Positions 47,974 to 56,490 of a stretch of 64,000 nt of DNA are shown piece by piece. A program made the position numbers and the translations under genes. How positions within the stretch are numbered: the stretch's first letter is position 1; the number at the start of each line of letters is the position of its first letter. Below the pieces are notes generated by a model. The model had not been told where the DNA came from. It did not search any database and saw nothing but the letters and a program-made list of their open reading frames with translations. The stretch covers positions 49,383 through 113,382 of the forward strand of contig CABVRO010000001.1 in the NCBI GenBank assembly GCA_902500715.1, read 5' to 3'. Origin of the DNA: an uncultured Nitrospira sp. Its GTDB lineage: Bacteria; Nitrospirota; Nitrospiria; Nitrospirales; Nitrospiraceae.

Positions 47974-49773
47974 TCAGTGTCCTGGGATGCGAACCGGCGG
48001 CTGCTCCGCCTCTTCCGGCACATGGATCAGCGATTGGTTAGCCAGCAGGATGTAGCCGTAGCGTTCGAGTAACACCGGGTAGTCCATGGTTTCGAACGGC
48101 AGCCTGTTTCGAAGCGCCGCCGGTAAGAGAATCATCGTGCGCCCCGGTTGCGTCAGATAGGGCTTGATGTTCGCCTCTTCATTCTTCGGCACCACAATGG
48201 CTTTCCGCTTCGCATAGAACACCAATGAGGGGCGCGGTTGCCCGTAGAGGATCAGTCGATCGTTGGGCCCGAGATTGACGCCTGCGACCTCGGCGAGTTG
48301 CTGCGGCGGTTCGATCACAAAGTGGTGCACCAGTGGGAAGATCAACTGTGTGGTTGCAAGTACGACGAGGGCCAGCGATCCACCGGCGACCCAGAATACG
48401 GCCGGTCGTCTCGTTTCGCTGAATCCGAAGTAGGCGATGAGGCCCATGCCCACCAGAAAGATTGAAGCGACGGTATAGGGGCCCGGTCCGAGCGTCACCT
48501 GCCCCGCCAGAGGAAATTCATCGATCAGCTTTCCTGCGAACTTGGCATAGAGGGGCGGCAATAACGCAAAGGCCAGCGCCAGGATAGAGCCCACGGCGGT
48601 GACGGTGTGGATCGCAGCACGGAGACCGGGAGTGGCTTGGTCGGTCACGCAGCGGTTCCAGTAGCACGCCGTCAAGATTGCCGCTGCAGGAAACAGAGGG
48701 CCGATGTAATGCGGCAAGCGGGTTGAAGACAGGCTAAAAAAGACCAATCCGCCCAGGACCCAGGCGGCCGTGAACCATTCGAGCGCATGCGGCGAAGGGT
48801 GGACATCCAGAACTGAGGGTTGCGACGGGGGCAGTGCGCCGGATTGTTTCGAGTCCCGCCAGCTGCGATAGGCCTGGTACCAGGCGAAGGGTAGCAGGCC
48901 GCTCCAGGGAAAAAATCCAAGCAGGAACACAGGGAGGTAAAAAAGCAGTGTGCCGCCGTGTCCTTCCATGGTGCCGAAGAACCGGCCGATCGTGTCGCCC
49001 TGTGCCGAGGTCGTATACCGCTGTCCATGGATATTCAGCATCATCAGGTACCAGGGCAACGCCAGGATCAGAAACAGCGCGAGGCCGGGAATGGGCAAGC
49101 CGCGGCGCCAAAAGAGCCACCAGGAGCGGGTGAGCCACAGATACAACCCCACCGCCAACATGGGAATCAGGAAGCCGATCGGGCCCTTCGTCAGGGTCGC
49201 CAGCGCCATGCCGATGTAGAAGAACCACAAGAAGTGGCGTTCACGGCCCTCTCCGTACAAACCCAGCCAGAATCCGTAGAGCGACAAGGTGGTGAAGAAG
49301 ATCAACACGCTGTCGGTGAGCGCCATCCGGCTGAGGCCGATGATTTCCAGGTTCAGTAGCAGCATGGCGGCGCCGAAGAGGCCCACCACCGGTCCTCGGC
49401 AGCGTGTCAGAAAGAGGTATTGGATCAGGATCAGCCCGACTCCGAAAAGGGCCGACGGGAATCGTGCGGCGAATTCGCTCACCCCAAAGACGTGATAGGA
49501 GAGACTCATCAGCCAATAGACAAAGACCGGTTTGGCGAAGCGCGGTTCGTAATTGAAGGTGGGGCTGATGAAATTGCCCGTTTCATACATTTCGCGGCCG
49601 GCTTCGGCGTTCCGTCCTTCATCTCGATCGGTCAATCCGAGAGCGCCGAGTCCGACGAAGAAGAGCACGGCGGCCAGTGCCAGCAGGAGGATGAGCGCCA
49701 GCGGTTGGATCGATCGGTCGACCTGCGCCGGCGTCTGCGAGGACGGGTGCTGTCCGTTCATGTGAAGTTCCAT
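47974..49773 (-). CDS. ArnT-like lipid-linked glycosyltransferase (GT39/GT83 type)
   Basis: A 599-residue polytopic membrane protein. The signature TDRDEGRNAEAGREMYETG in the first periplasmic loop (DE pair) and the KPVFVYWLMSLSYHVFG region are typical of ArnT/PMT-like transferases that move sugar from a polyprenyl phosphate donor to a lipid or protein acceptor. The start at ATG 49773 overlaps the upstream stop (TAATG). With its two upstream partners it forms a GT2 - LABNTD - GT39 set, so it probably adds a sugar to lipid A or another envelope lipid. Confidence 0.85.
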   Translation of the reverse strand: MELHMNGQHPSSQTPAQVDRSIQPLALILLLALAAVLFFVGLGALGLTDRDEGRNAEAGREMYETGNFISPTFNYEPRFAKPVFVYWLMSLSYHVFGVSEFAARFPSALFGVGLILIQYLFLTRCRGPVVGLFGAAMLLLNLEIIGLSRMALTDSVLIFFTTLSLYGFWLGLYGEGRERHFLWFFYIGMALATLTKGPIGFLIPMLAVGLYLWLTRSWWLFWRRGLPIPGLALFLILALPWYLMMLNIHGQRYTTSAQGDTIGRFFGTMEGHGGTLLFYLPVFLLGFFPWSGLLPFAWYQAYRSWRDSKQSGALPPSQPSVLDVHPSPHALEWFTAAWVLGGLVFFSLSSTRLPHYIGPLFPAAAILTACYWNRCVTDQATPGLRAAIHTVTAVGSILALAFALLPPLYAKFAGKLIDEFPLAGQVTLGPGPYTVASIFLVGMGLIAYFGFSETRRPAVFWVAGGSLALVVLATTQLIFPLVHHFVIEPPQQLAEVAGVNLGPNDRLILYGQPRPSLVFYAKRKAIVVPKNEEANIKPYLTQPGRTMILLPAALRNRLPFETMDYPVLLERYGYILLANQSLIHVPEEAEQPPVRIPGH

Positions 49774-50072
49774 TAGGATTTTGTCGCCGGGGATGTCGTG
49801 CCGGAGTCGGCGTGGTTGGGGCGATGGATCAGCATAAGATTGCGAAGATAGACGATACTGCCGATGCTCTGCCCGGCGATGAACACAGGATCCTGCCGAT
49901 AGATGGCATAAGCGAGCGTAATCAGCCCGCCGATCAAACTCATGTACCAGAACGCGGTCGGTACGCGACTTTCCGCATGGCGCTCGGAAGCGATCCACTG
50001 GACGACCCAGCGCATAAAGAAGATTCCCTGCCCCAGGAATCCGATCATCAGCCAGATGGTGTCGAGTGTCAT
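49773..50072 (-). CDS. Lipid-A biosynthesis N-terminal-domain (LABNTD) membrane protein
   Basis: A 99-residue protein with three hydrophobic segments, MIGFLGQGIFFMRWVVQW and SRVPTAFWYMSLIGG, matching the LABNTD family. These small proteins often lie next to glycosyltransferases and may help flip or position lipid-linked sugars, but a precise role is not established here. ATG 50072 overlaps the end of the GT2 gene by 4 bases. Confidence 0.82.
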   Translation of the reverse strand: MTLDTIWLMIGFLGQGIFFMRWVVQWIASERHAESRVPTAFWYMSLIGGLITLAYAIYRQDPVFIAGQSIGSIVYLRNLMLIHRPNHADSGTTSPATKS

Positions 50073-50845
50073 AATCGTGTGGAGGCCGATGCCGAAGGCG
50101 ATGATACCGTCGCGGCGGCACGGTATTGGTAGCGCAGGCAACGGTGCTGCATCCATCGTACGGCCACCAGGTCGTACAGGCCTTTGAAGAGGCGGTTGCC
50201 CACGCCGTATTTCGACGTCCCCCGGGTGCGTGGATAGTGGCGCACCGGCACTTCGGTAATGGTGAACCCGTGCATCAAGGCGAGGGCGGGAAAGAATCGA
50301 TGCATACCCTCGAAGAGTTGCATTTTTTCCACCACCGGGCGGCGAAACAGTTTGAGCGAGCAACCGGTGTCGTGCACCCGGTCGCCGGTGACCGCGCTGC
50401 GGACGGTATTGGCAATGCGGGACGAAATCTTGCGTGTCAGGTTGTCATGGCGGTCTTTGCGCCAGCCGCAGACGAGGTCGAAGGTCTTGATGTGCGGAAG
50501 CAGCGTGGCGATATCCGCGGGATCGTTTTGCAGGTCGCCGTCGATCGTCAGGACCAGTTCTCCGGTCGACTGCTTGAATCCGGCGTCGAAGGCCGCCGAC
50601 TGCCCGTAGTTCCGGTCGAAATGAAAGACCTTCACGGTGCGGTATCGGGTGGCCAGACTATCGAGCACGTCCGAACTGCCGTCTGAACTTCCGTCGTCGA
50701 TAAAGATCAACTCGAACGGGGCCGATCGCGACTCTTCCCGTCCGTCCAGGACCTTCACAAGTTGCTCAGTCAGTGGCACCAGATTGTCGCGCTCATCCTT
50801 GATGGGGATGACTACGGAAGCCCATGGGCGGGTCACTACAGTCAT
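50069..50845 (-). CDS. Family 2 glycosyltransferase, ArnC/DPM1-like
   Basis: A 258-residue cytoplasmic GT-A enzyme: VVIPIKDERDNL, FIDDGSSDGSSDV, TIDGDLQNDP (the catalytic DxD-like DGD) and RGTSKYGVGNRLFKGL. ArnC/DPM1-like enzymes load a sugar onto a polyprenyl phosphate; no C-terminal membrane pair is seen. It heads a three-gene minus-strand operon with the LABNTD and ArnT-like genes, the order expected for a lipid-linked sugar modification pathway. Confidence 0.87.
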   Translation of the reverse strand: MTVVTRPWASVVIPIKDERDNLVPLTEQLVKVLDGREESRSAPFELIFIDDGSSDGSSDVLDSLATRYRTVKVFHFDRNYGQSAAFDAGFKQSTGELVLTIDGDLQNDPADIATLLPHIKTFDLVCGWRKDRHDNLTRKISSRIANTVRSAVTGDRVHDTGCSLKLFRRPVVEKMQLFEGMHRFFPALALMHGFTITEVPVRHYPRTRGTSKYGVGNRLFKGLYDLVAVRWMQHRCLRYQYRAAATVSSPSASASTRL

Positions 50846-50896
50846 GGAGCGGGAACAGTTCCTTCACGCAGCGGTTTATCGGTGTGCACGGGGCAC

Positions 50897-50926
50897 ATTC
50901 TACAAAACGCATGGAGGGGCGGTCAA
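50897..50926 (-). promoter_or_regulatory. Promoter of the GT2-LABNTD-ArnT operon
   Basis: On the minus strand TTGACC (5/6) is followed after 18 bases by TAGAAT (5/6). Transcription would begin near 50890, about 45 bases before the GT2 start. Confidence 0.55.
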
Positions 50927-50968
50927 ACGGTTCCGTCCAGGGTTCCGTCTCAGGATGTGTGGCCGCGC

Positions 50969-52663
50969 TCACGAATCGAGCGAAATCCGACGATCAACAA
51001 AGGCAGAGAAGTTCGGATCGTTGGAGAGGAAGATGATCGACCAGGGTTCGTCTTTGGTGCAGAGACGGCGAAGCAGCACTTCTCGAGTGGCGGGCAGCAT
51101 GTTGTGGAGCGTGCCGTCGAAGATCAGTAGTTGCGGCCGTATCACAATCGCGCGGGCCACGAGGAGCCGCAGGATCTGACTCATGGAGAGGTTGGTTTCC
51201 AGGCTGGACACGCGCGTGTTCAATCCCTGCGGCAGCGCATCGATCTCGTGATCCAGTTCCACGAACCGGAGCGCCCATTGGAGGTCTTGATAGTCGATCG
51301 TGGGCCGGCCAAGTGTGATGTTGTCTTCGAGCGTGCCGTCCAGCAGCGTGGGATGGGAGTCGAGGACGAGCCCTCGAACCCGGCTGATCGAATCGCGCTT
51401 CACCTCTATCAGATTCATGTCGTTGTACCGGACGAACCCGGATGCCGGCGGGTGGAGTCCGGCCAGGACCTTGGCAAGAGCGGTCTTCGCGCTGTTCGTG
51501 CTGCAGAGGACCGCCACCTTCTCGCCGGGAGCGACATGGAGGGATACGTTCTCAAAGATCGGTATGCCATCCGGACCGGCATAAGAGAGGTTTCGGCATG
51601 TCAGGTGGATGCCGGATAACCCGAATTGCGTGGCGGGCACGTCTTCCTTCGCGCGGTCCTCTTCCGTGGGCAGGGAGAACACCGCGGCCATCTCCCGGCA
51701 GGATACGAACGTAAAAAACATCGCGACCATGCGTCGGGCCAGGGTGTCCATGTTGAGCAGCAAGTTGCCGACCAGCACCTCGGCGGCGGCGAATTGCCCG
51801 ACGGTGAGTTGCCCGTCCACCACGAGGAGTCCGGCGGTCATGAGCAGCCCGCTGTGGCCGGCGACTTGCCAGAGTGCTGCGGCTTTGTATTGCCTCCCGG
51901 TGAGGGTGTCGGACCGGCGTTGTCGAATCCTGGCATACATGCGAGTGAGTGCATCGGTTCGTTCGATGAGATAGGGGCTGTCGCCGGCGGCTCGCAGATG
52001 GGGGAGATTGTGCGCGATGTTTTGAATCCACCCGAAAATATCGTAGTGGAGCCGCGACATCTCCAGAGTGATGAAGAAGCCGCCGCGCCCGAAGAGGGTC
52101 AGTAATCCCACAAAGCCTAGAATCAGTACGAGAATGTAGAGAACGAAGAAGGGGTGAAACAGGATCAGCATGGTCACGCCGATGGTACCGACCACGGCGA
52201 CGTTAAACAGATCCGCCACCATGGCTACCAATGCGCGTGTCAGCAGGTCGGCCTCCATGAACCGATAGGCCTGCGGCGTGGCGAACGTATCGTCGCGGAG
52301 GCGGGGCAGGAGACGTGTGAACCCGATCGCGATGCGCGTGTAGATCCGCTGTTGGAATGTCTCCACTGCGCGCGCCTGCAGCACACGGAATGCCGCGACG
52401 CCGGTCAGCGAACTGGCGACGAACAGGGCCAGTGTAAAGATCATGCGGGGTTCCATCGCAAAGGAGAACGTGCTGACGAGCTCCTGGACGGCAATGGGGA
52501 CACAGAGGAGAAAGAATCCGATGGCGACTGCGTATGAAGCGATGATGCCGAGGATCGATCGTTCCAGCTTCAGCAACATGCCCAGGTGGGCGAAAATGTC
52601 GCGAAGGACCTCGGTCAGCTGATACTGGGGATAGGTCGGGGTTGTTGTGGGGCGTTGGTTCAC
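50969..52663 (-). CDS. ABC exporter-like protein with a degenerate ATPase domain
   Basis: A 564-residue fusion of a six-helix transmembrane domain (about 40-320) and a nucleotide-binding domain. The ATP site has lost key residues: the Walker A loop reads CSTNSAKT near residue 384 instead of GxxGxGKS/T, the signature reads LSMSQ instead of LSGGQ, the Walker B region LLIFDGTL lacks the catalytic Glu, and the switch His is not present in IIFLSND. It may be unable to hydrolyse ATP yet still bind it. The GTG start has its ribosome site inside a hairpin. The substrate is unknown. Confidence 0.85.
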   Translation of the reverse strand: MNQRPTTTPTYPQYQLTEVLRDIFAHLGMLLKLERSILGIIASYAVAIGFFLLCVPIAVQELVSTFSFAMEPRMIFTLALFVASSLTGVAAFRVLQARAVETFQQRIYTRIAIGFTRLLPRLRDDTFATPQAYRFMEADLLTRALVAMVADLFNVAVVGTIGVTMLILFHPFFVLYILVLILGFVGLLTLFGRGGFFITLEMSRLHYDIFGWIQNIAHNLPHLRAAGDSPYLIERTDALTRMYARIRQRRSDTLTGRQYKAAALWQVAGHSGLLMTAGLLVVDGQLTVGQFAAAEVLVGNLLLNMDTLARRMVAMFFTFVSCREMAAVFSLPTEEDRAKEDVPATQFGLSGIHLTCRNLSYAGPDGIPIFENVSLHVAPGEKVAVLCSTNSAKTALAKVLAGLHPPASGFVRYNDMNLIEVKRDSISRVRGLVLDSHPTLLDGTLEDNITLGRPTIDYQDLQWALRFVELDHEIDALPQGLNTRVSSLETNLSMSQILRLLVARAIVIRPQLLIFDGTLHNMLPATREVLLRRLCTKDEPWSIIFLSNDPNFSAFVDRRISLDS

Positions 52664-52666
52664 AGA

Positions 52667-52698
52667 AACTCCTACCGCGTTAGGCGCTGGTAGGAGTT
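52667..52698 (-). promoter_or_regulatory. Hairpin enclosing the ABC exporter's ribosome-binding site
   Basis: A perfect 10-bp inverted repeat, AACTCCTACC and GGTAGGAGTT with a 12-base loop, lies immediately before the ABC exporter's GTG. On the mRNA strand the right arm contains the AGGAG ribosome site, 5 bases from the start codon. When the stem is formed, ribosome access should be blocked, so this could be a translational switch. Confidence 0.7.
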
Positions 52699-52775
52699 AT
52701 CAGCCGGAGGCGTGGATCGCGATCGGCGGTTCTCGGTGAACTCCATCACCTGGTGGACTGGTTATAACTGCGCAA

Positions 52776-52805
52776 AGTTTAGACTGAGTTCCCACATTTC
52801 GTCAA
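52776..52805 (-). promoter_or_regulatory. Promoter of the ABC exporter gene
   Basis: On the minus strand TTGACG (5/6), an 18-base spacer and TAAACT (4/6) give a start near 52769. The 106-base leader includes the ribosome-site hairpin. Confidence 0.5.
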
Positions 52806-52930
52806 CACAGTGCTCATTTTTTGGGCTGAGGTCCGTTAGCCTTGCTGGATCTGGCATGCTACGAACACATCGATTTTGGCACAACACGCCGGGATCAGCT
52901 TATGCCGGGCGTTGGTCATCAGAGTGTATG

Positions 52931-53120
52931 CCGGATGCGCAAAAAGTTCGTCCAGCAAGGCCGCAGCGAGCGAAGGGGCGTAGGCGTACCCTTGTGGTAC
53001 GTTGAGCCGCTGAGGTTCACGACGCGCGGAATAACGCGCGTCACGTTTGTGAACGCCGCCGAGATGGTGAGGCGGCAGTGTCTTGAGAGAACGCCGCTGG
53101 CGGAGTTTTTCCGCATCCGG
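52931..53120. repeat. 190-bp structured intergenic repeat element (MITE/REP-like)
   Basis: The ends are imperfect inverted repeats: CCGGATGCG on the left and CGCATCCGG on the right, extended by AAAAAGTTCG and CGGAGTTTTT. Inside are perfect stems GACGCGCG/CGCGCGTC (53021-53042) and CGTACC/GGTACG (52985-53001). No open frame of its own is convincing. The end abuts the TAA of the TauE/SafE gene. It resembles a repeat family I associate with Nitrospira intergenic regions, but copy number can only be shown by a genome-wide search; I saw no second copy in this window. Confidence 0.65.
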
Positions 53121-53852
53121 TTAGCGGAGGAAGAGGGACTTGAAGATCAGGGCGGTGCCGGACAAAAAGAGGAATGCGGCGAAGGTGGTGCGGTATCGTT
53201 CGGTGCTCATCTTGCTATAGAGCAACAGTTCGGTAGCCAGGAACATGCTCACTCCTACCGCCATGTAGAGTGCGGTGGCGGACGTGGCGATTGCAGAAGG
53301 ACCAATGGAAACGCCCAACGTGACGAGTTGAAACAGTGCGAATGTGCCGTAGGACACGGCGGTGGTGGCTCGGGTCTGATCCTTGTCGTACTGTTGGCTG
53401 TGGATGATGGCCGTCAGCAGCGAGCCACCCAGGTTGGTCAGGCCATGAACAACGCCCATCACGATGAAATAGGTGCGTTCATATCGCACCAACGACTCGA
53501 TCAGTCGATTGAACGGCACATAGATCCTTTGGAGCGCCGCGACGATCAAGAAGAGTCCGACAATGCTGCCGATGTTCAGCTTGAGTTTCGTGACCAGCAG
53601 GAGACACAGCACCACGCATGGAATCGATAGGGAGAGAATCTGTCGGTAGAACGGCATCTGGATGTGCCGGTAGTCCTTGCTGACTTGCAGCAGGTTGATG
53701 GTCAGCGAGATTGGCAGGAGAAGGGTCAGGGCGGTGATGAAGTCATAGCCGAGCACGAGCAGGATCGGGGTCCCGAACAACAGCACTCCCACGCCGAAGA
53801 GCGACTGAATGGTGGCTGTCAGGAGGATGGTCGCAAGAATGTCCCACTGCAC
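53121..53852 (-). CDS. TauE/SafE (TSUP)-family membrane transporter
   Basis: A 243-residue polytopic protein with about eight hydrophobic segments. The start TATIQSLFGVGVLLFGTPILL and the later HGLTNLGGSLLTAII are the paired repeats of the TSUP (sulfite exporter TauE/SafE) family. Substrates in the family include sulfite, sulfoacetate and other anions; here it is unknown. The start is GTG 53852. The downstream end lies against the repeat element. Confidence 0.85.
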   Translation of the reverse strand: MQWDILATILLTATIQSLFGVGVLLFGTPILLVLGYDFITALTLLLPISLTINLLQVSKDYRHIQMPFYRQILSLSIPCVVLCLLLVTKLKLNIGSIVGLFLIVAALQRIYVPFNRLIESLVRYERTYFIVMGVVHGLTNLGGSLLTAIIHSQQYDKDQTRATTAVSYGTFALFQLVTLGVSIGPSAIATSATALYMAVGVSMFLATELLLYSKMSTERYRTTFAAFLFLSGTALIFKSLFLR

Positions 53853-53914
53853 GGCGATGATGCTCCTCTCGGGGTGAACGTGTCCTCGATGGACAGGTTC
53901 TCGACTCCCGGACC

Positions 53915-53944
53915 GGTATAGCCCAGCGTTGGAGCGGGCGTCAA
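53915..53944 (-). promoter_or_regulatory. Promoter of the TSUP gene
   Basis: On the minus strand TTGACG (5/6), an 18-base spacer and TATACC (4/6). Transcription would start near 53908, about 56 bases before the GTG. Confidence 0.5.
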
Positions 53945-53968
53945 TCGGTCCACAGACGGGGGCGTAGT

Positions 53969-54544
53969 TTACCGGCTCCCGGGAGGGGCTCCCGGATCCG
54001 ATGAGGCAGTGACGGTGAAGCGCATGGTGCCCATCAGGCTCATGTCGTTGACCTGTTCCCCGGCATGGATTTCCACCCTATACCGCCCTGGTTTCCAGCC
54101 GCCTTCCGTGGGGAATAGCTTCAGGTAGCCGGTTTGATCTTCTAGGGCGATGTACATCGCATCTTCGGCGACCACGGTTCTTCCATCCAGCCCTGCGATT
54201 TCCTCCGGGTAGCAGCGCCCAAATACTTGGAACGATTGGTAATGCTGGTGGAGTTCGAAGACGATGAAGACCGGTTTGGAGCCGACGGGGAACTGTTCGG
54301 TCGGTCTGACGGGGACAATTTCGTGGGTCCGTTGATACCCCAGTTCCTCATCAAACCCCTCGGCGAGCACAATATTGCGGAACATGCCTTCGGGCGGGGC
54401 GTCGAAGTTATAGGGCCTCGCGCTCTCGGTGCGGTTCTGGAAATCCGGAATCGGCACATGGCGGGTGAGCGGGAGATCTTCGGCCCAAAGCAGGGAGCCG
54501 GAGAGCAGGAAGATGGGACAGCAGAACCATAGCAACTGCCTCAT
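53969..54544 (-). CDS. Exported protein of unknown function
   Basis: A 191-residue protein with a signal peptide (QLLWFCCPIFLLSGSLLWAE). The mature part has an N-terminal proline-rich segment, then beta-strand-like repeats ending in GRYRVEIHAGEQVNDMSLMG, resembling a carbohydrate-binding or fibronectin-like sandwich. I do not recognise the family. ATG 54544 gives the best signal peptide; an earlier ATG at 54580 adds 12 residues. Confidence 0.65.
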   Translation of the reverse strand: MRQLLWFCCPIFLLSGSLLWAEDLPLTRHVPIPDFQNRTESARPYNFDAPPEGMFRNIVLAEGFDEELGYQRTHEIVPVRPTEQFPVGSKPVFIVFELHQHYQSFQVFGRCYPEEIAGLDGRTVVAEDAMYIALEDQTGYLKLFPTEGGWKPGRYRVEIHAGEQVNDMSLMGTMRFTVTASSDPGAPPGSR

Positions 54545-54675
54545 CCTGCCTAGGTACACTCCGTCCAGCCGGCCTGTCAAGGCAAGGCTGTGCGCCGGAG
54601 ACTTGGCCGGACCGTCCGCTTGGTGAGACGGAGGTCTGAGCGGCGAGGCGGGGACAATGAATTGTGCGGGGCAGG

Positions 54676-54705
54676 TTGCGGGTGAAAATTGCTTCCTGTT
54701 AGACT
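54676..54705 (+). promoter_or_regulatory. Possible promoter of the MidA-like methyltransferase
   Basis: TTGCGG at 54676-54681, an 18-base spacer and TAGACT at 54700-54705 (4/6). It lies about 27 bases before the gene. Confidence 0.35.
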
Positions 54706-54731
54706 TTCCTCCTTTCTAGAGGGGGACAGAC

Positions 54732-56216
54732 ATGGAACAGCACCTCATGACGCAGGTAGAGGATCCCGACGCGCTGCCGCAGCCGCTCGGGGATTACAAG
54801 CCGGTCGATTTTTGGCAGGCCCATATCAACACCCTGTTTTATCAATTGCGGGGCGATCAGCAGCGCAGCTTCTATCAGACATTCACCTCGGCCGATTATC
54901 GATTGGCGCATGCGCTGGCCGCCGACTACTTCGAGCAGGTGACCAAACGCGACAAGAAAGCCGCCGCTAAACAGCCGACGTCGAGCGGACCTGGTTCGAC
55001 TTCGCCCTCGGCCGCCAATTTTCAAGCACAGTTGACGGTCATGGAGTGGGGGCCGGGAAACGGCAATCTAGCAGCCTGTTTTCTCAGCCAGCTGCAGCGT
55101 CTCGACAAAGACGGGCGGGTGTATCCACGAGTCCGGTATGTGTTAGTCGATTCCCATGCCCATGCGTTGGAGCAGGCGCGTGTTCACCCGGATTTGGCTC
55201 CGCATTTAGCGAAGGTGGAGTCGCTGTGCGCCGATGTCGAAAACTTAGCGACCATCGCCGACAGCACTGTCGATCGGATCTTCTGTAACGAGCTCTGGAA
55301 TGAGTTGGCGACCAAGCTCGTGGTCAAGAAGGGGGGCGAGTTCGAAGAAGAACACCTCCGGCCGAACCTCAATGAGCGAAAGGCCGCGGCCATTGCCGAT
55401 TGGTCTGGGTTTGTCCGTGCTTTTGAGGCGAAGGACATCGAGCGCCTGAAGCAGTTCCCGCCCTTTCTGGACGATCTGATCTGGGAGCGCGAATACCACA
55501 AGGTGGACTGGAAAGACGTTCCCTATCGCAAGACGATCACCGAGTTCATGAAGGCAATCGACGATGAGGTGCTGGTGCCGACCAATCTCGGCGCGTTTGC
55601 ATCCCTGAAGGAAGCGAAACGGGTGTTGGCCCAAGATGCCGTGGGGTTCAGCAGCTTCGATGCCGGGACGGCTGACATGGAAGTCCTTAATGATCCGGAC
55701 AAGCCCTGCTATGGCCAGTTTGGCGGCCAGTACAGTTTCATGGTGAACCTGGCCCTGATTCAGGCCGTGGCCAAGCATCTCGGGCTGAACGCGGTCGCGA
55801 TCGAAACGCAGCGCGAGTTCGTCGGGAGCCGGCTTGGGACGAATGTGATGACACTGATGGACCTGTTGGCCTGTCACCCGATGGTCGGCTCAAAGGTGCA
55901 GCCCTGGGAACTGGATCGCCTCACAGTCAAAACCATTCGTACCTTGAATGACGCTTATGAGAGTCCGTATCAACGGAAGATCGAGTTCCCGTTGCGCAGC
56001 GAGATGCCGGCCGAGGAGCGCGAGACGGCGCAAGGTCTTCTGCTCTCGCTCAAACCGAACGGCATTCCCGACACCATTGCGTATGTGACCGAAGAAGAAT
56101 TGAATCAGGCACAACCGGAGTTGGAGAATCTGGGCTATGAGCGCGAGGCGGTGTTGATGGCGCTCGGGGCGCCTCCGAGTCCTGTCGAGTACTATCACTT
56201 TGCCTGTCGGCCATAA
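54732..56216 (+). CDS. SAM-dependent methyltransferase, MidA/DUF185-like
   Basis: A 494-residue protein. The SAM site motif VMEWGPGNGNLAA near residue 105 matches the DUF185/MidA family (methylates a complex I subunit in mitochondria), followed by YVLVDSHAHAL and RIFCNELWNEL. It is longer than usual (about 380), with a C-terminal extension of about 100 residues that shows no familiar motif. GAGGGGG before the ATG supports the start. The target is unknown. Confidence 0.72.
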   Translation: MEQHLMTQVEDPDALPQPLGDYKPVDFWQAHINTLFYQLRGDQQRSFYQTFTSADYRLAHALAADYFEQVTKRDKKAAAKQPTSSGPGSTSPSAANFQAQLTVMEWGPGNGNLAACFLSQLQRLDKDGRVYPRVRYVLVDSHAHALEQARVHPDLAPHLAKVESLCADVENLATIADSTVDRIFCNELWNELATKLVVKKGGEFEEEHLRPNLNERKAAAIADWSGFVRAFEAKDIERLKQFPPFLDDLIWEREYHKVDWKDVPYRKTITEFMKAIDDEVLVPTNLGAFASLKEAKRVLAQDAVGFSSFDAGTADMEVLNDPDKPCYGQFGGQYSFMVNLALIQAVAKHLGLNAVAIETQREFVGSRLGTNVMTLMDLLACHPMVGSKVQPWELDRLTVKTIRTLNDAYESPYQRKIEFPLRSEMPAEERETAQGLLLSLKPNGIPDTIAYVTEEELNQAQPELENLGYEREAVLMALGAPPSPVEYYHFACRP

Positions 56217-56275
56217 GTCGTGCTGGCTGGTGCCGTAGGAATGGCCCACCAGGCGATGTCTGTAGGAGAAAGAGC

Positions 56276-56302
56276 TTGACTAATTAGTTTCATTTCTATA
56301 GC
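56276..56302 (+). promoter_or_regulatory. Possible promoter upstream of the tat genes
   Basis: TTGACT at 56276-56281 with TATAGC at 56297-56302, a short 15-base spacer. The rest of the 56217-56490 spacer shows nothing clear. Confidence 0.35.
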
Positions 56303-56490
56303 CTTTCCCGCGATTTCCAAGGGAAGACCTCTCCCCTCTCCGTGTATCGCGAGAATGCAAGTGGGATTGAGGTCTCGCAGGCCGGATCATCTCAGGCGAC
56401 GTTCTTCACGAGGCGGTTTCCTCGGTCGTGAATACGTGGACGGACGTCGTGCGAATAATCGCACAGCTGTAACAAGGAGCATACAGTACC

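Noticed and set aside
52842..53630. A plus-strand frame of 262 codons covering the repeat and the TSUP gene
   Set aside because: It is antisense to a convincing membrane protein and includes the structured repeat, so it is not a gene.
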